Part shown: positions 12,701 to 26,054 of the stretch, one piece after another
How positions within the stretch are numbered: position 1 is the first letter of the stretch
Layout of the letters: each line of letters opens with the position of its first letter
NCBI RefSeq assembly: GCF_035582795.1
Contig: NC_134367.1
Coordinates: 111,462,062 to 111,526,061, forward strand
Source: Mycteria americana
Taxonomy: Eukaryota; Chordata; Aves; Ciconiiformes; Ciconiidae
Reading direction: 5' to 3'
Length of the DNA stretch: 64,000 nucleotides
Translations under genes and position numbers: made by a program
Notes under the pieces: generated by a model
Database searches by the model: none
What the model was told of the DNA's origin: nothing
What the model saw: the letters and a program-made list of their open reading frames with translations, nothing else

Positions 12701-15700
12701 GACAGCTTCCTGAAAATAATCTTTTTTTCCCAGCATTCTGCGCCCTCCTGTCAGGCCACGTTAACAACGTACATGGGAGCGGACAAGCTGTGATGAATAA
12801 GGATGAGCCGCTATGGCAGAGCATGAGCTTGGCTGGGGTAAACCCGGCTCTGCTCGTAGCGGTTTCAGAGAGATCAGCCAGAAACCAGCCTAACTGAAAT
12901 AACAATTCTCAGCTTTGGCGTACCCCGAAAGTCGGCAGTTCCCATTTTAAAATGAACTGAGCGGCCAAAAATGGTTGCTGGAAAAACCATTTAGGAAGAT
13001 GTTGGTCTTTATCCAGTTCATAGTGGAGAAGTACATGAATCCGAACAGGCATCCTTGTTGATGTCCTGAAAGGAGACAGGCTCTTTGCTTCCCCCCAAAG
13101 CAGGACCAGTCACTGCTGTGGGTGACAGCACCTTTAAATAAAATCTCTCGGGTGTCACGCTCACCCCCGTACTCAGCCCCTCTCTGGGGAGAGCAGCAGT
13201 TATTCTAACCTGTGTTTTTAGTCGCTTGCAGCTCTATGCACTCTCCAGATAGAAGTGCCCATCGATAATATATTAGGATGTGAATGACTGAATTTGTTGA
13301 GCAGCAGGGGAAGAAAATCCACGTGGGGACCTGTCACTTCGCTCTCCCTGGGGCAGCTCCGCAGACGGTGCCGTTTAACTGCAGCGGGGAAAACCTCTGT
13401 GGTTTGAATTAAACACCGCACCGCTCAAAAGGCGAATATTGGGTACTCAGAGCCTCTCCTCACGTCCTCAGCATCCGCCTTGCAGGCGCTTTAATAACGT
13501 TCACAACAAATTTCCTGCCCACAGGAGAAAGCACTGAACCAGGCGGGGACAAGCTCTCTGAAGGATGATGCTGACTGGTAGCTCCCAGAGCTGCAGACGT
13601 GGTGTATTAAACACTAATGGGGTACTAGAAAGATACTGGAGGGTATAGGGCTGATGCTAATAACACCCAGCTGCAGTTTCTGGAGTTTTAAAAGACTTTA
13701 GAGCAAAGATGACTGACAGCACTGAATGATGCTGTGGACGCATCCTCTCCTGACTATGTGGGGTGCTGCCAGTGCTGCCTTGGGCATATCAAAATTGGCT
13801 CCAGCACTGGGAAATCTTCCCCCCCCTGGCCTTGGGCATCTGTGGGTACCAGCAGTGCCTTGGAATTATTTGCTTTGTGGAGGTTGTTTCCCTCCCGGCA
13901 GATGGTGGAGACCCTCCGTGTCACGGCACCAGATTTTCATCAACAGTGAGAGATGTGGGGACGGTGCCTGCTGCTGAGCCAAAGGGCTGACGGGCAAAGA
14001 GCTGCTGCGAGCAGCAGTGTCACCCTGAACACCAGGGTCCTGCCAACGCACCAGCCCTCCTTGCCTCTTGTCGGGCAAAGACAATTTCTTTAAAACCCTT
14101 TAACCAAATTATATTCTTAGAAAAATGGCTCCCAAGTCTCCTCTGCTGGCGTTCTTATGTATTTATTTGCTTGAAGGGCATCCAGGAGCACTTCTTTGGG
14201 CACCAGAGCCAAACCATCTTCTGCTTGCAAATGGGGTGGATGCTGGTGGTGCTCTGGATGCTGCCCCAGGGCTGGCGATGGAGCTGCGGCTGGTCTGCAA
14301 AGCGCTTGGGCTTCTCAGCCCCCAGAGCCATGCTCGGGGCCCTGCAGCGCTGCAGGTGATGCGGATGCTCAGGAGCCAGCTTGAGAGGGAGACCTGGGCA
14401 TCGTGGTGGTACCTGTTCCCCTGCTCAGGGTTTGGGTCCCGAGGTGGCCTGCAGGTCTGATCAAAGTGAGGGGCAGGAAGGGGAAAGATGGCTAAAACAC
14501 CCCAGCAAATGTGCTGAGACCCCCTGTCCCTCTCTGCTGGGGCAACACTCCTGTCCCTCTCTGCTGGGTCTCTGCGGGAGCAGCCCTGGGAGAAGGGGCT
14601 GCCAAGAGGGACCACGGAGAGCCCCCAGATCCAGCCCAAATCCCCCCAGAGGCACCTGGGTCTCCCCACACTTGGCTTAAGGGGGTCTAAATATCAGGAG
14701 CTGCACTGGCGTGTGTGTGAGATGCCCAGGGATGCTTTGGGCATGCGACCCCTGTGCATTGCCATGCACAGAGAGCGTGCGTTATCCCACAGCTGCGTTA
14801 GCTGTTACCTCTGCCTGCGTTAAGCTGTATTTTCTGCTGTGGAGGTGCATGGAGTGCGTCCGAGCCCTCTCTGACAGTATTTGCTGGCTGCACCGGTCTG
14901 CAGCATCTCTGCGGAAAAGCAAGCAAAAGCACCTGTGACATGAAGCGGAATTTTGCACTGGTGATTTTTCCACTTGCTTTGGAAAATAAACTGATGTGCT
15001 TTAGCAGGAAAGTGATTATGATATTTCTGGGGACTTCCAGCAGTGTCTGTCCGTGGCCCCAGATTTCTCTGTCCTCTCTGCTCTTTTGTAGGTGAAACCA
15101 GCCAAAAAAGAGTGAACAATCCCTCACAGTTGTTTTCACGTGCACTTTTGAAGTAATATTTTTACAGCAAAGCAGTGTAGATCAAAATGCATTCAGGTTG
15201 GGAGGTGATACCATAAAAAAACTTCTAAAAAGTTAGCTCATTGACTTTTCAATGCTTAGGTACAAAGCAAAAATAAAGTAATTCTTAGGATAGCTTTTAA
15301 AATTGCTGAGAGATGCAGCTGTCTTTTCACTGGCAGTTTCAAAACCTGGAGCTATGCTTTTTTTAGACTACTTTGATAAACGGATGTTTTGTTAAAATCC
15401 CACTGAGCTGAGCTGCTTTCTGACTCCTGCTTCCTAATTCTGATACCTGCACGATGGGAGGATTCGTCCCTGTCAGCTTTATACACGGCAACATCTGCTT
15501 TCAGCTCTTTCATTTGCCTTTAATAATACTCTCAAGTTTTCAGCGCTGTGGCCTGATGTCTGCTTTTATCAGCTTTGCGTGCACAAGGGAGACGGTTTGG
15601 TGAAAAATTCAGAAAATGCCAAATACTCTCTGTTTCTGTTGGAGCCAAGGTGCTCAAGATTTGTAGGGTTGGGATGCTCATCCTCATCATCTTCAGGAGA

Positions 15701-15828
15701 AACCACGTAGAAAAATGTGCTGCCTACGACATCGGTCTGGGGCTCAAGGATCTGCTGTTAATTCCTGCGCGTATCTCCCGTGTTATGATGGACAAGTCCT
15801 TGACTCTCCGGTGTCTGAGTTTCTGCAT
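9749..15828. other. Intergenic DNA
   Basis: No gene is recognised. Local features are a perfect 20-bp AT palindrome at 12642-12661, a short direct repeat (18 bp, period 27) at 14524-14568, and GC-richer DNA around 13.7-14.7 kb with overlapping open frames on both strands that look like chance. Confidence 0.55.
14524..14568. repeat. Short direct repeat, 18-bp unit twice
   Basis: The unit CTGTCCCTCTCTGCTGGG occurs at 14524-14541 and again at 14551-14568, separated by 9 bp. It is a local duplication in GC-rich intergenic DNA with no sign of function. Confidence 0.8.
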
Positions 15829-15889
15829 ATAGAATCATGGAATTGTAGAATCATTTAGGTTGGAAAAGACCCTTAAGATCAATGAGTAA
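15829..15889 (-). mobile_element. CR1 LINE 3' tail fragment
   Basis: Two AGAATCAT-type units are followed by a GGTTGGAAAAGACC-like block and TTAAGATCA, which is the reverse complement of the conserved CR1 3' end. The element is therefore on the minus strand and truncated to about 60 bp. CR1 is the dominant non-LTR retrotransposon of birds. Confidence 0.88.
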
Positions 15890-18800
15890 TGTATGTAAAT
15901 GAGGACGCCAAAAGCTTCTCATTCAGAGGCTTGAAGATAAGCTTACGGCTGCTCATGAGACACTTGGAAATGATGGGCAGTAGAAGTACCAGCGATAGAA
16001 GGGAGCAAAGACGGAGTATCTCATTCATCCATGGGCTCCTTGTTATTGAAGATGCTCTGAGGAGTTAGAAGGAAGGTCATTGCACTTCAGGTGGAAACAG
16101 TCACTAAAAAATTATTGTTGATGGTTCATTTTTTTCTCTGAAGGGCTGTGGATACAGACTGTAACTGCCTATAACCCATTTTTAATATAAGGTAATTTCT
16201 GCTTAAACGATCTTGCAGATCTCAAGGATATGCTAACATTCTCCATCATCCATTAGATCTACACAGGAATATTTCATTTCTTCTCTAATAGCACAGCTGA
16301 TGCTCATGAGAGGTTGCTTAATTATACCTACAGTTTGGAAGATGAAAGATAAAAATAAATATTGGTACAAATCAAGATTTTACTTGCAGTCATGAAGAGC
16401 CGAGAGCAAAGATTCAGCACCATTGTATGGGTATGAACAATGTCATCCCATATTGGCTTGTTCCTTTCTAATTGCTGATGGGCGTTACCTGATTTGCAGA
16501 GATTTCAGGAGTGAGTGTTTCTTTCCCTGTATAATTCAGATGAATTGGTTGGATTTTGCATTGCCAATCCAGTTGATGTAACGAGACACGGAATGTTGCA
16601 GCTCCCGGCATGGACACGTCTCTGGCCGGGGATGCAGGAGAAGACTTCAGACCCTACCTGACCAGGGTGGGAGCAAGCTGGGGAGAGCCCAAGCACGTGG
16701 ATAGAGCAAAGTGACCCCTTCATGTTACCCCAGAGGAGTCCTCCTGGGTTTGGTCCCTCCATTAATTTCATCGCTTTTTTTCATGTCATTAAGCTGCTGT
16801 AGCGTGTTAGGCTAAACAGTTTTCCTTTCCTGGACATCACAGGTTAGTGGAAATCCCTCATTTGAAAGACACTATCAAATTCCTACATATTTCCTACTGA
16901 AAGAGCAGAGACTTGGAGTCACTTGTCCCATACAGTCTCCCCAGGAAGGGGTAGGGGTGGCCACTGGTCCCCGGCTGAGCAAGGATGGAGGGTTTATCTC
17001 CGGTAGCAGGCAGAAGATCTGAGGAATAGCACTGAACTCGTGTGCCGGAGGGACTGGCACGCTTTTATTGGTCTGTCAGTGTCCAAGTGCCTATAGTGTA
17101 CGTGTCTGCCCTGGGTGTAATACGTGATAGGAGATCAAACCATAGTGAAAGCAAAGAGATGCAATTGGATGGCTACTCTTATCAAAGCAAACCCAAGCAC
17201 ATCAGTTACAGATGCATTAGATCCACTCCACTGGGTATTTTGTTATTCCTTTCTCTAGCTTACCGGGAGCATAAGAAGGTCAGAATAATTTCCTTGGCCA
17301 AGAGAGCCGTGCTTGCAGTATTTTGCCAACTGATTGACATTTAGGTGGTGATGGACATATGGACATAGAACTTTGTACAACAGGCATCCACCTGCAGTAC
17401 CTGCAGCTATCGGGGTGAGGGAAGTGGGCTGCCTCCCTGTTTCTGCAAACATGCCCAAAGAGAAAGTATCCCCAATCAATTGCCGTTGCTCCAGGGCTGA
17501 ATCACGCAGGAAGCCATCTCTCTTGGTGTCAACATGATGTGTTGTGTTAGAGGCAATCAGAAGTTTTCACGTGGAAGATTGCATAGGAAATAAGATTTCC
17601 CTGCAAGCACATCTCTCCGGGGGCACACAAATACATTGCTTCAGGTTCTGCTCACTTAGTTTACAATTAAAACAGAATAACACTATGAAGGAAAGCAGTT
17701 TGTAACCCTGGGGAGGAGAGACTTGAGGCCAACTCTTCTCGATTTTGATGGCACCTAACATGTTTTTTATAGGGTCTCTCTCACATGTTCACTGGCCATT
17801 TGGGGACGCAGCAGACGATGGCTCTTCTGGAAAGGGACCTTATGTCTGTGCAAGATCTCATGGGTTGCAGGAGGACCGGCAGCGTCCAAGTCCATGCAGC
17901 AGTATAGCTGTGATTATAGACACTCAAATGTCAATAAATTCCAAAATAAAGGGCTTCATCACCGCATTAAAGACTTCCCACATGAACCGTTTTGAATGAC
18001 TGGAGGGTGACAATCTAAAATAAATCCAACTTTTTTTTAAAAACTGATTTCAGGCACATATGTATGGCTTCTGCTGACTTTCAAGAGGAGTCTGTGGGAA
18101 CATCTGACAGCAAAATTAAGTTATATGTTTCTTGTGGGAGTTTGTTTCCTACGAAAACTGTAAATGCCTTGTTTCCCTGGCACTCAGCTTTTAAACCTGT
18201 AATCCTAACAGGATATGAACTGTTTTTAATTACCCCCAGTGACGGTATTTCATCCTTTGAAGGAATCGCTTGAGGAGCAGAGGGGGACAGGGAGGTTTAG
18301 TGCAAACGTGGGGGTGTGATTTATTTTTAGAGCCGGTGTGGTGATCAGCTCAGCTGCGGAGGTTTTGTCACCGATTTCAGCAGGTCACAAGTTCGTGCAC
18401 TGCTTTGAACTCGTTTGGGAGAATAAAGCAGTGGGAAGGAAACGGGAGACCTGGAAGCAGGCAGAGGAATAAATTGGGTAAGAGACCAATTAAACTGGAT
18501 AAAAGCAAAGAGACAAACAGGGGGCATGGTGAGGGCTTTAATGACTTCTACAGCACATTTCAAGGCTATTTCAGATGAAACCTTTTTTGTCTCACTCATT
18601 TAAATAGCCTCATTTCTACCAAAGTAACTGGTTATATGACTAGGGTGAGCCAGATTTTAACCTTTATGTAATCTTCCTATATAAATGTAACAGTTGCACA
18701 AAATGCACTTTCCGGATAGGGTATAGACTTGCGAAGGAGATGACGGCGTGTTTCTCAGTGTGTGATCAGCTGCCCACCGGCGGTGGAAGGCGAAGGAAAT

Positions 18801-21800
18801 TCAGACCCAGGAAAATGCAACAGCAGTAATCTTAATCCATTGAAGTTTGCAGCTCGGTGGCTGAAACCACTGAAAAACGTAATACGTCATTAAACCCCAG
18901 ATCACACTACACAAGCTCTAATGAATCATCTGTAATTGCCTCATCATGTACGTATCAACCCTCGTGCAGGGTTTTATCCGTCGTGCTCGCTTCTCTCGAA
19001 ATTAAGGCCACGTCTCCTGCTGTGTCTCAGTGAGCTGGGAGCAGGATGGGGGTGTCCGAAATGCACGCGTGCCCGTTGCGGGGGATGCTGGAAAGGAGGG
19101 AAGCCAGCGCAGTGCAGCGGTGACATGCTGGTGGGCAGCCTGAACGCCGAGCTGGTACCTGTACAGGTGTGTGACAGGATCCTGGTGAGACGTTTGGGAG
19201 CTTGAGGTCTCCCCATCATCCCTGTAATGTAAATGCCTCGTAGTGTAATGCGATGTAAATATATAAATATAAATATAGCCCTTATGTGAGGGCTGGATCC
19301 TGCTGCAGTAAGTTGCATTAAGGGCTGTTTTTACACTCTTGCCTCTGGAAAGGGTTTTGGGGGGCTGGAGGCAGATGCATGTCCCGGCTGGGTACCGGCA
19401 GCCCCGTGTCCGCTCCTAGAGGGTCACCGAGGGGCTGAGCGAGCCAGCCCGGGCTTACCAGATGGGCAGCGTGGATTTGCGGTGGCACAAACAAGGGAAG
19501 TCGGCTCCCAGCGAGCCGGTTCTCTTCTCCCGCCTGGTGATACGCACCAAGGACGGGTGCTTTCACAGTAGCCTTTCGCCAATGCCAGGACAAGCCACTT
19601 GCGAGATCTCGGGAGCAGTTGTGGGAGCTGCTGGTGCTGCCCGTCCAGGTGAGTCTTCTCTTCCCCGTATTTGCTTTGCTGCCTTCTTGGAGAGCAGAGC
19701 TCAGTACCTTTTTTTTCCCATTGGGAAATGAGCTGAGGTAGCTGGTGGTTCCTCCAGGAAGGGATATATTTGCAAACCAGGAAGGTACCAGAACAGGAAC
19801 ATCAAAATGGAGTGGTGTAGAAAGTGTAATTGTTATTTTTTTTAAAAAAGGTATTTTCTGTAAATATTAATATCTATCAGATTAGTAGGGTTTCCCCCCA
19901 TACTCTGTGATGAAGAACTTTATGGTTGGAATTCTGAAGAAATTGAAATATTTTGAAAATCATAACTTCTTTGAAGCATGGGAGACCCCAGATAAATCCC
20001 AGGGGAACCGGTACTCCCAATGTCAGCATCTTTGAGGACACCTAGCATCGGTGGAGTCAGTGCTAAACAGCCAACAGCTTCCCTCTCCCCTTCGCTGCCT
20101 GGCCCAGCATAACTTCTGGTGGCTGCAACTCATCAACCCGTAGCCTTTCTGCTGGGAAGATAATTTGTGTGCGTTTTGGCAGGCAGGAGCTGTCAAACCA
20201 GCCCTCGCACGTTGTGCGTCTGGTGGGACACCGCAGCAGCGGGTGCCATCCAGAGCACGCACCCAGCACCAGCTCTCGCTGGGGCTTGTTTTAATTAGCT
20301 AAGGAGACGGGGACAGCAAGATGGCTTTTGGCTGGGTTTATAAACCAGAAAGGTTTGCACTTTGGGTCCATGTTATCTAGCAAGATTAGCAAGCCTCCAC
20401 GTTTGGTGCAGTGACAGTTCTCTGTTTGCAGTGTGATTGATTTTTTAAGTGCCTTCCTAGTCAATACCAACATTTCCAGGACTTATCTTAATACCTTGGC
20501 CAGATGGATCCTATCGATTTGAATGGAAGTTGGGGAGAGGGGATATATAGGCAGTTCCTTATAACTGTTTACAGAGCAAACAGTTTCCATCTGTTGTTTG
20601 TTTTACTCTAAAGCAAAGGATCGGTCAGCTGCGGTCTTTAATAGACAACCATCATGTACGTTAGAAGCATGTCACACTAGTTACTGTCCTCCCCAGCTCT
20701 GCCGGACCATACACAGCTTAGTCGGCACCCGGGGGGCCGTGGGGTCTCCCCTTACGGCTCTGTGGTCCCCAAGCCACGCGTTGCAGAGAGGATCTCTTGG
20801 CCGGGAGGTGCTTCTGCCTCGCCTCCTGCTCCCCATGCTCAGAAAAGAAGAGTACTTGCATACACATCCCAGGCAACGTTTTTTCTCCTGTTTATTTCAA
20901 AAGTCTTTGTAATAGCTTAATTGCAACAATCCAAACATCACCTGGAATTTGACATCCTCCCAGATGTACAGAATTCATACTCGGTCGTGTATCACAGCAT
21001 TAAAAACACACAGGAATGTTCCCCAAACACCATCTGCGGGTTCTTCCACGGTCTCATTAACTACCAGCTCTACGCATCCTCCGCCAACGCCTCTGCACCG
21101 CTTTGCAATGCGGCTGCGCATCAGCCGTCTCTGCCTCCTAGGTCCATAGCCATGCTTCTGTGAATGAAGGGGTGCCAAGCCCAAAATATCCATTTTTTTG
21201 TCTGCAAACTGTATATAACGTACCAGTAGAAATGTGATCTGTATTTAATTGGCTTAGTATATGGCTTTTAGTCCTCTTCATTCAAAGATCTTATAGTGGA
21301 AAAATCCTGAGCTGACATCAAAAATGGGACCGTTTTGTTAAAAGCACTCACAATTATGGTATGTGTTGGAGGCAAAGTTCCTGTCAACCCAGAATTAAAG
21401 CATTTTTAAAAATGCCACTTGTTTAAATAGATTTAAATCTTGAAATTTATTCCAGTTTAATGTTTTGCTAGGAAGCAACATCTGAAAGAGAGTAAAAATC
21501 TATGCTTTCTAATCAATGATTTACAGGAATTTCTGCTGCTTCATTTCACCTCTTGACTCGGTAAACACAACTGAAATTGTGCTGGAAAAATACATGCAGC
21601 TCCTTTTGACTTCTAGCAGGCATTTAAAAGTAATTATGTCTACTTAATTAGGCTATTTACTACCTGCAATTCAACTAAGTCACTCCAGATTCAGGCAAGA
21701 GCAGCATTTGCTTCCTAGAACATACCGGCCCTTTCGGCTTATTTAGGTAATTTCTCTATCATTCAACTCTTTGGGAGTACATTGAGTGATGCCAGGCACC

Positions 21801-24800
21801 AGGACCTGCTGCGACTGTTTCTGGCCAGAGAAATGTCATTTTTTCTGACCAACGTTCAGCTGAAATTCCTCTCGGGTGTTACAATAGTCCCTGGCTAATA
21901 CCCATATTCACTGGCGACAGTAAAAAGCTTGCTGCCGTGCTCTGATTTCAGTACCGATGATGAGAAATTTCCCTAGCAGTGTAGAAACAGCTGCAGAAAC
22001 TTGTTCAGAAAGTGCCATTTTTGGTGCTGCAGCTGTTTGCAGGGCAACGTCCAGCACCCCAAACATCCAGCCGATGCTCTCCTGAACCCAAACCTTTCCC
22101 GCTGCCGGGGAAGCAGCTGGCTTCTATGGCTGGAGGCAGCTCTGCTCACAGCTTTTGCATGTGAGCTCATGACTGTCTCATTTAGGATTATTTTGCTTTT
22201 CTGATATGCTGATATTGGGCAGGGTTTTTTTGTTTTCTCTTTCTTTGAAAAACCATGACCACTTGAAGGTCATCTGTCAAATGGATTGAATGATCAGCGC
22301 AGGAAAATTGAAAATCATGACATCTCGTGTGTAGGCTGTGGATAATGGGCAACACCCTTTTGATCATTAAAATAGAAAATGCTCTCTCTATTTTCTGATG
22401 GTTTTAGCCCATTAAGAAGGCAGGGATATGACCGCATTGCCGATGATTTGCACCGCTTTCCTGGCAGTACATTCCCTGGCTGCAGACCAGGGGCTGGCGG
22501 TGGGACGGATCCCACGCCGGGGGAGGCTTGGCCGGAGGAGGCAGCTGCAGGTTGCCATGACATTCAGCTCCTCTCCAAAAACCACAGACACCCCGAGGCA
22601 GGTCCATTTTCTGCTGGGGGCTGGACCAGTATTCCCGGCCTCTGGACCATGGGCGTGTTTCAATTTGGGGATGGAGGCAGCTCCATCCCTGAGTGCTATT
22701 CATGTCCTCAGATACATTTTGCTTTCATGCAGATGAAGAAAACGTAAGCCTTGACTGCCCCAGTGCTGTCAGAAACCGAGGCTCTCCCTCCAGATGCAGG
22801 CGCATTGAGCATTCGAAGTGAACGCTACGGTAATTTTGTGCCGCATGCCTGAGCTTTGGGACCCAATAGTGTATTTTAGCACCTTACTTTCTGTTCAGAG
22901 CACCACTTTTGTTGCTTCACTGTACTTGCAGGATGGTACGACAATTTCTCCCTTTTTTACTGCTAAAGATCTCTTAGCAAATATAACCAGACTTGGTAAT
23001 TGATTAATCTTGTAATATTTATATATGCTGTGATCATACAGAAAGCCTAAACAAATGTCTCTATCCATTTTATGAGGAAGGTAGGATCACAGTGTTAGTG
23101 CTTTGCTGGTGCAGAGGCTGAATGTAAAATGAGTCGATAACTGCACCCGGGTCCCAAACGCTCCAGTTTCGGGAAAAAAACAGGGTTCAAAGTTGGCCAG
23201 AAACAGGCTAGCGCCGGCTACAGCACTTCGCTGTGCTTCTCAAGAGCAGCTCAAAATAATGTCGGTCTTGGTTTTTTTTTTCTTTTTCTTTTGTTTTTCT
23301 CTATTTTTTTATATCTTGACAATTCCAATAGCACAGTTGCTAGCCCCGATTCAAGGGCAGGGGCAGGCGTGGACGACGCCTAAAGACAAGGACCATCCCT
23401 AGGAGCCGCAGAGGGCTGGGGCAATGGCAAACCCTGTCCTGAGGCACAGCCAAGGGAACTGCCCGTTATCACCCAGCCAAGCTTGCTTTAACAGCCCCGG
23501 CGTAAACTCCCAGCAACCGAACCAACCTACAGAATAACATCTTTGTGCATCACGAGCCAGTAAATCATCCTTGACGCTGTAGCTGTGTACCGTGGTCTTT
23601 TTGATAAAAGTGGTCAGTAGCGAGTGGAGCTCTATCATTTACGCTTCTTTGCCTGAATTAGAATCACGTCACCATGCCCTTAGTTTGCAATCGCCAAATA
23701 GGTAAAAATATTCAAGTTTTGAAGATTTGTACGTATAATTGTGTTTGCAGCGATATTGGCTTTAATCCCTGTAGAAGCTCTAGTCATAGGAGTGAATGTA
23801 CAGGGTAGGGTATTTTCCAAATGGGATTTACATCCTTCTTTCTTTTAAAAAGTTTAAACAAATTAGATAAAACAGGCAAATAAAATAGGAAGGACTTGTT
23901 ACATATAATTGTATCTTTAGCATCTTTCACTGAGTTCATGTTAAGGATTTCTGTCGGTAGGAAAAATATTCAGTCTGCTAATTCCAACCATGACGAGTAA
24001 TTTATACTCATAATTTAGATTTTACAAAATAATTTTTAAAAGAAATATATTCAGCAAAATCGTCTAATTTTGGTGTGTCTGGGAACATTTTCTGGTGTTA
24101 ATATTTCAGCTGCTTGCAATCAATGCAAATGATTGCACAGAACTGCTCATTCCTTTTGTAATTCACACTTACAGAAATACCGAAGTAAGCAAATACCAAA
24201 GCCAGTGGAATTAACGGCAGAAGTAAAATTCTTGATGTTTGTAAGAGGAGATAATAATGCCAACGCCATTAAAGGTATCTACCAAGCTGTGCCCCTTTAA
24301 AAAGAAATAAAAATTAAACAGGAATACCTTTGAGCAGATATATTATCACTGAAGGCTTTTTAAGTTGCCTTGAAATTTGGAACTAATATTTTTGCAGAGA
24401 GTATACAACAAGGTAGTATTCTAGTGAGCTAAAAATGTGTGTCTGTATATGTGAAGGGATGGCATTTTTTATTTTTGTAAATAAACAATCTCTCCCCACA
24501 CACAAAAAAACCCCCCCAAAACATTTTTCAGATGTTGTGCTGTCAGATACTGAGGTTTTACAATAAAATTGGAACTGAATTCTTGCACTGCCTGTACAGC
24601 CCATGGACGTTACTATAAGCAAAAATTTTTGGACATACTTTACTGGCAGGGAACAAAAACTGATTCACTGATACAAAAATTAGGAAATTATAGGCACTGA
24701 GAAAACACTTAGTGTTTGAATTGCACATTGTCGGAAATATCAGTAATTTTTTCCAAGTTGTTTATTGTATATTGTTATAAAAGCATTAATTTTGCATTGA

Positions 24801-26002
24801 CTCACTGGCTTTAAAAAGTAATCTTACAGTCTGTGAAGTACAAAGGGATTACGGGAACATCGCTGTATTTCTTAGACGGTCTGATAAAGCATCACCTGCT
24901 GGGGGGCCTAATCCTGAAACACTTGGGACGATGATGTGACACAAATTCAAACCCACCCACATCCTCGTGCCCGGTGCTTCCTCGTGCCGAGTCCAGGCTT
25001 GGGAGCTGGCTGGCACGCACCTGGGCACGACGTGGCCTGGGGACTGGGGGGACCGGAGGCACGGCAATCTGCACCTACGATATACCCATCGCTGCAAGGG
25101 ATCAGCATGGCTGCTTTTCCAGTAGTCGGCTGGGTGATCGTCTTCCCCAAATCAGCCCTCGACGGTGTTCAGCTCCTGAATGAAGTGCAGATGCCGAGTG
25201 TACGCGTGCGGTCTCTCTCTCCCCCCTGTGTCTCACAAAACACTTCTCTCCATGTTCCAGACGAGGCAGCTGAGGCTGTGATGCCACGAGAGCTACCTGG
25301 GGCTGTGAGGGTGTCTCACCAGTTTGTGATGGGGCATAATGCATGTCAGTATGGAGAGCAAAGCAAGTCTTTGGTTTTCTGCTGGATTTGTTGGAAAACA
25401 CTTCTGAGCCTCTCCTTTTCCCCACACTTTTCATTCCTTGGTAACAGTACACTTGCTGTACCTTGAGATAAGCTTATATTTTTTTTCTCATGCTAAAATT
25501 TTCTCATGCTAGTCTGGCAAGACTACTGGGTATAAACTGTATCCATGTTTACTGTCTCTTTCCTTTGCCAAGGAAGGACTAAACACAATAGATAGGATGG
25601 CTGCAGGTTTGCAGCCCCACTTCAAAGCAAGACTACACCATTTCAGTTCCCAAGAGTTGAAAGTTTGGATGTGATCCTAGACCTCTTTTTGGCTATGCAG
25701 TATTTAGGGCAACTGCATCGTTCTTTTTTTCCTGGTTTAAAGGTATATTCTAATTAAAGGGTGGATGTTATCCATTTAATAAACAAAAAGAGTAAGAAAA
25801 AAGGCATGCATCTTTATTGGTAGCTGCATTTGGACTGTGGCCATGTAAACTGAAGGAGTCCTTCCTCTGTGCCATTGCTACACAACGTATTTATAATGCA
25901 TAATGAACCTCTTACTGTGCATACGTTAATATGCATATCCTACGAGTCAAATATCAGTGGAATTGGCCATACCTTCACGCATTTTCCACAGACAATATAA
26001 TC
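15890..26002. other. Intergenic DNA
   Basis: About 10 kb without recognisable exons. It is AT-rich with many short TAAT-containing stretches (notably 21.2-21.7 and 23.6-24.8 kb), which may include conserved non-coding DNA, but this cannot be judged from one sequence. A 14-bp direct repeat containing TTCTCATGCTA occurs near 25486-25511. Confidence 0.5.
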
Positions 26003-26054
26003 AGATGACCTTTAAAGGTCCCTTCCAACCCAAACTATTCTATGATTCTATGAT
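26003..26054 (+). mobile_element. CR1 LINE 3' tail fragment
   Basis: The block GACCTTTAAAGGTCCCTTCC is followed by AACCCAAAC and then the terminal ATTCTATG repeats, the diagnostic CR1 3' end in sense orientation. Only about 50 bp is recognisable; the remainder is truncated. Confidence 0.9.
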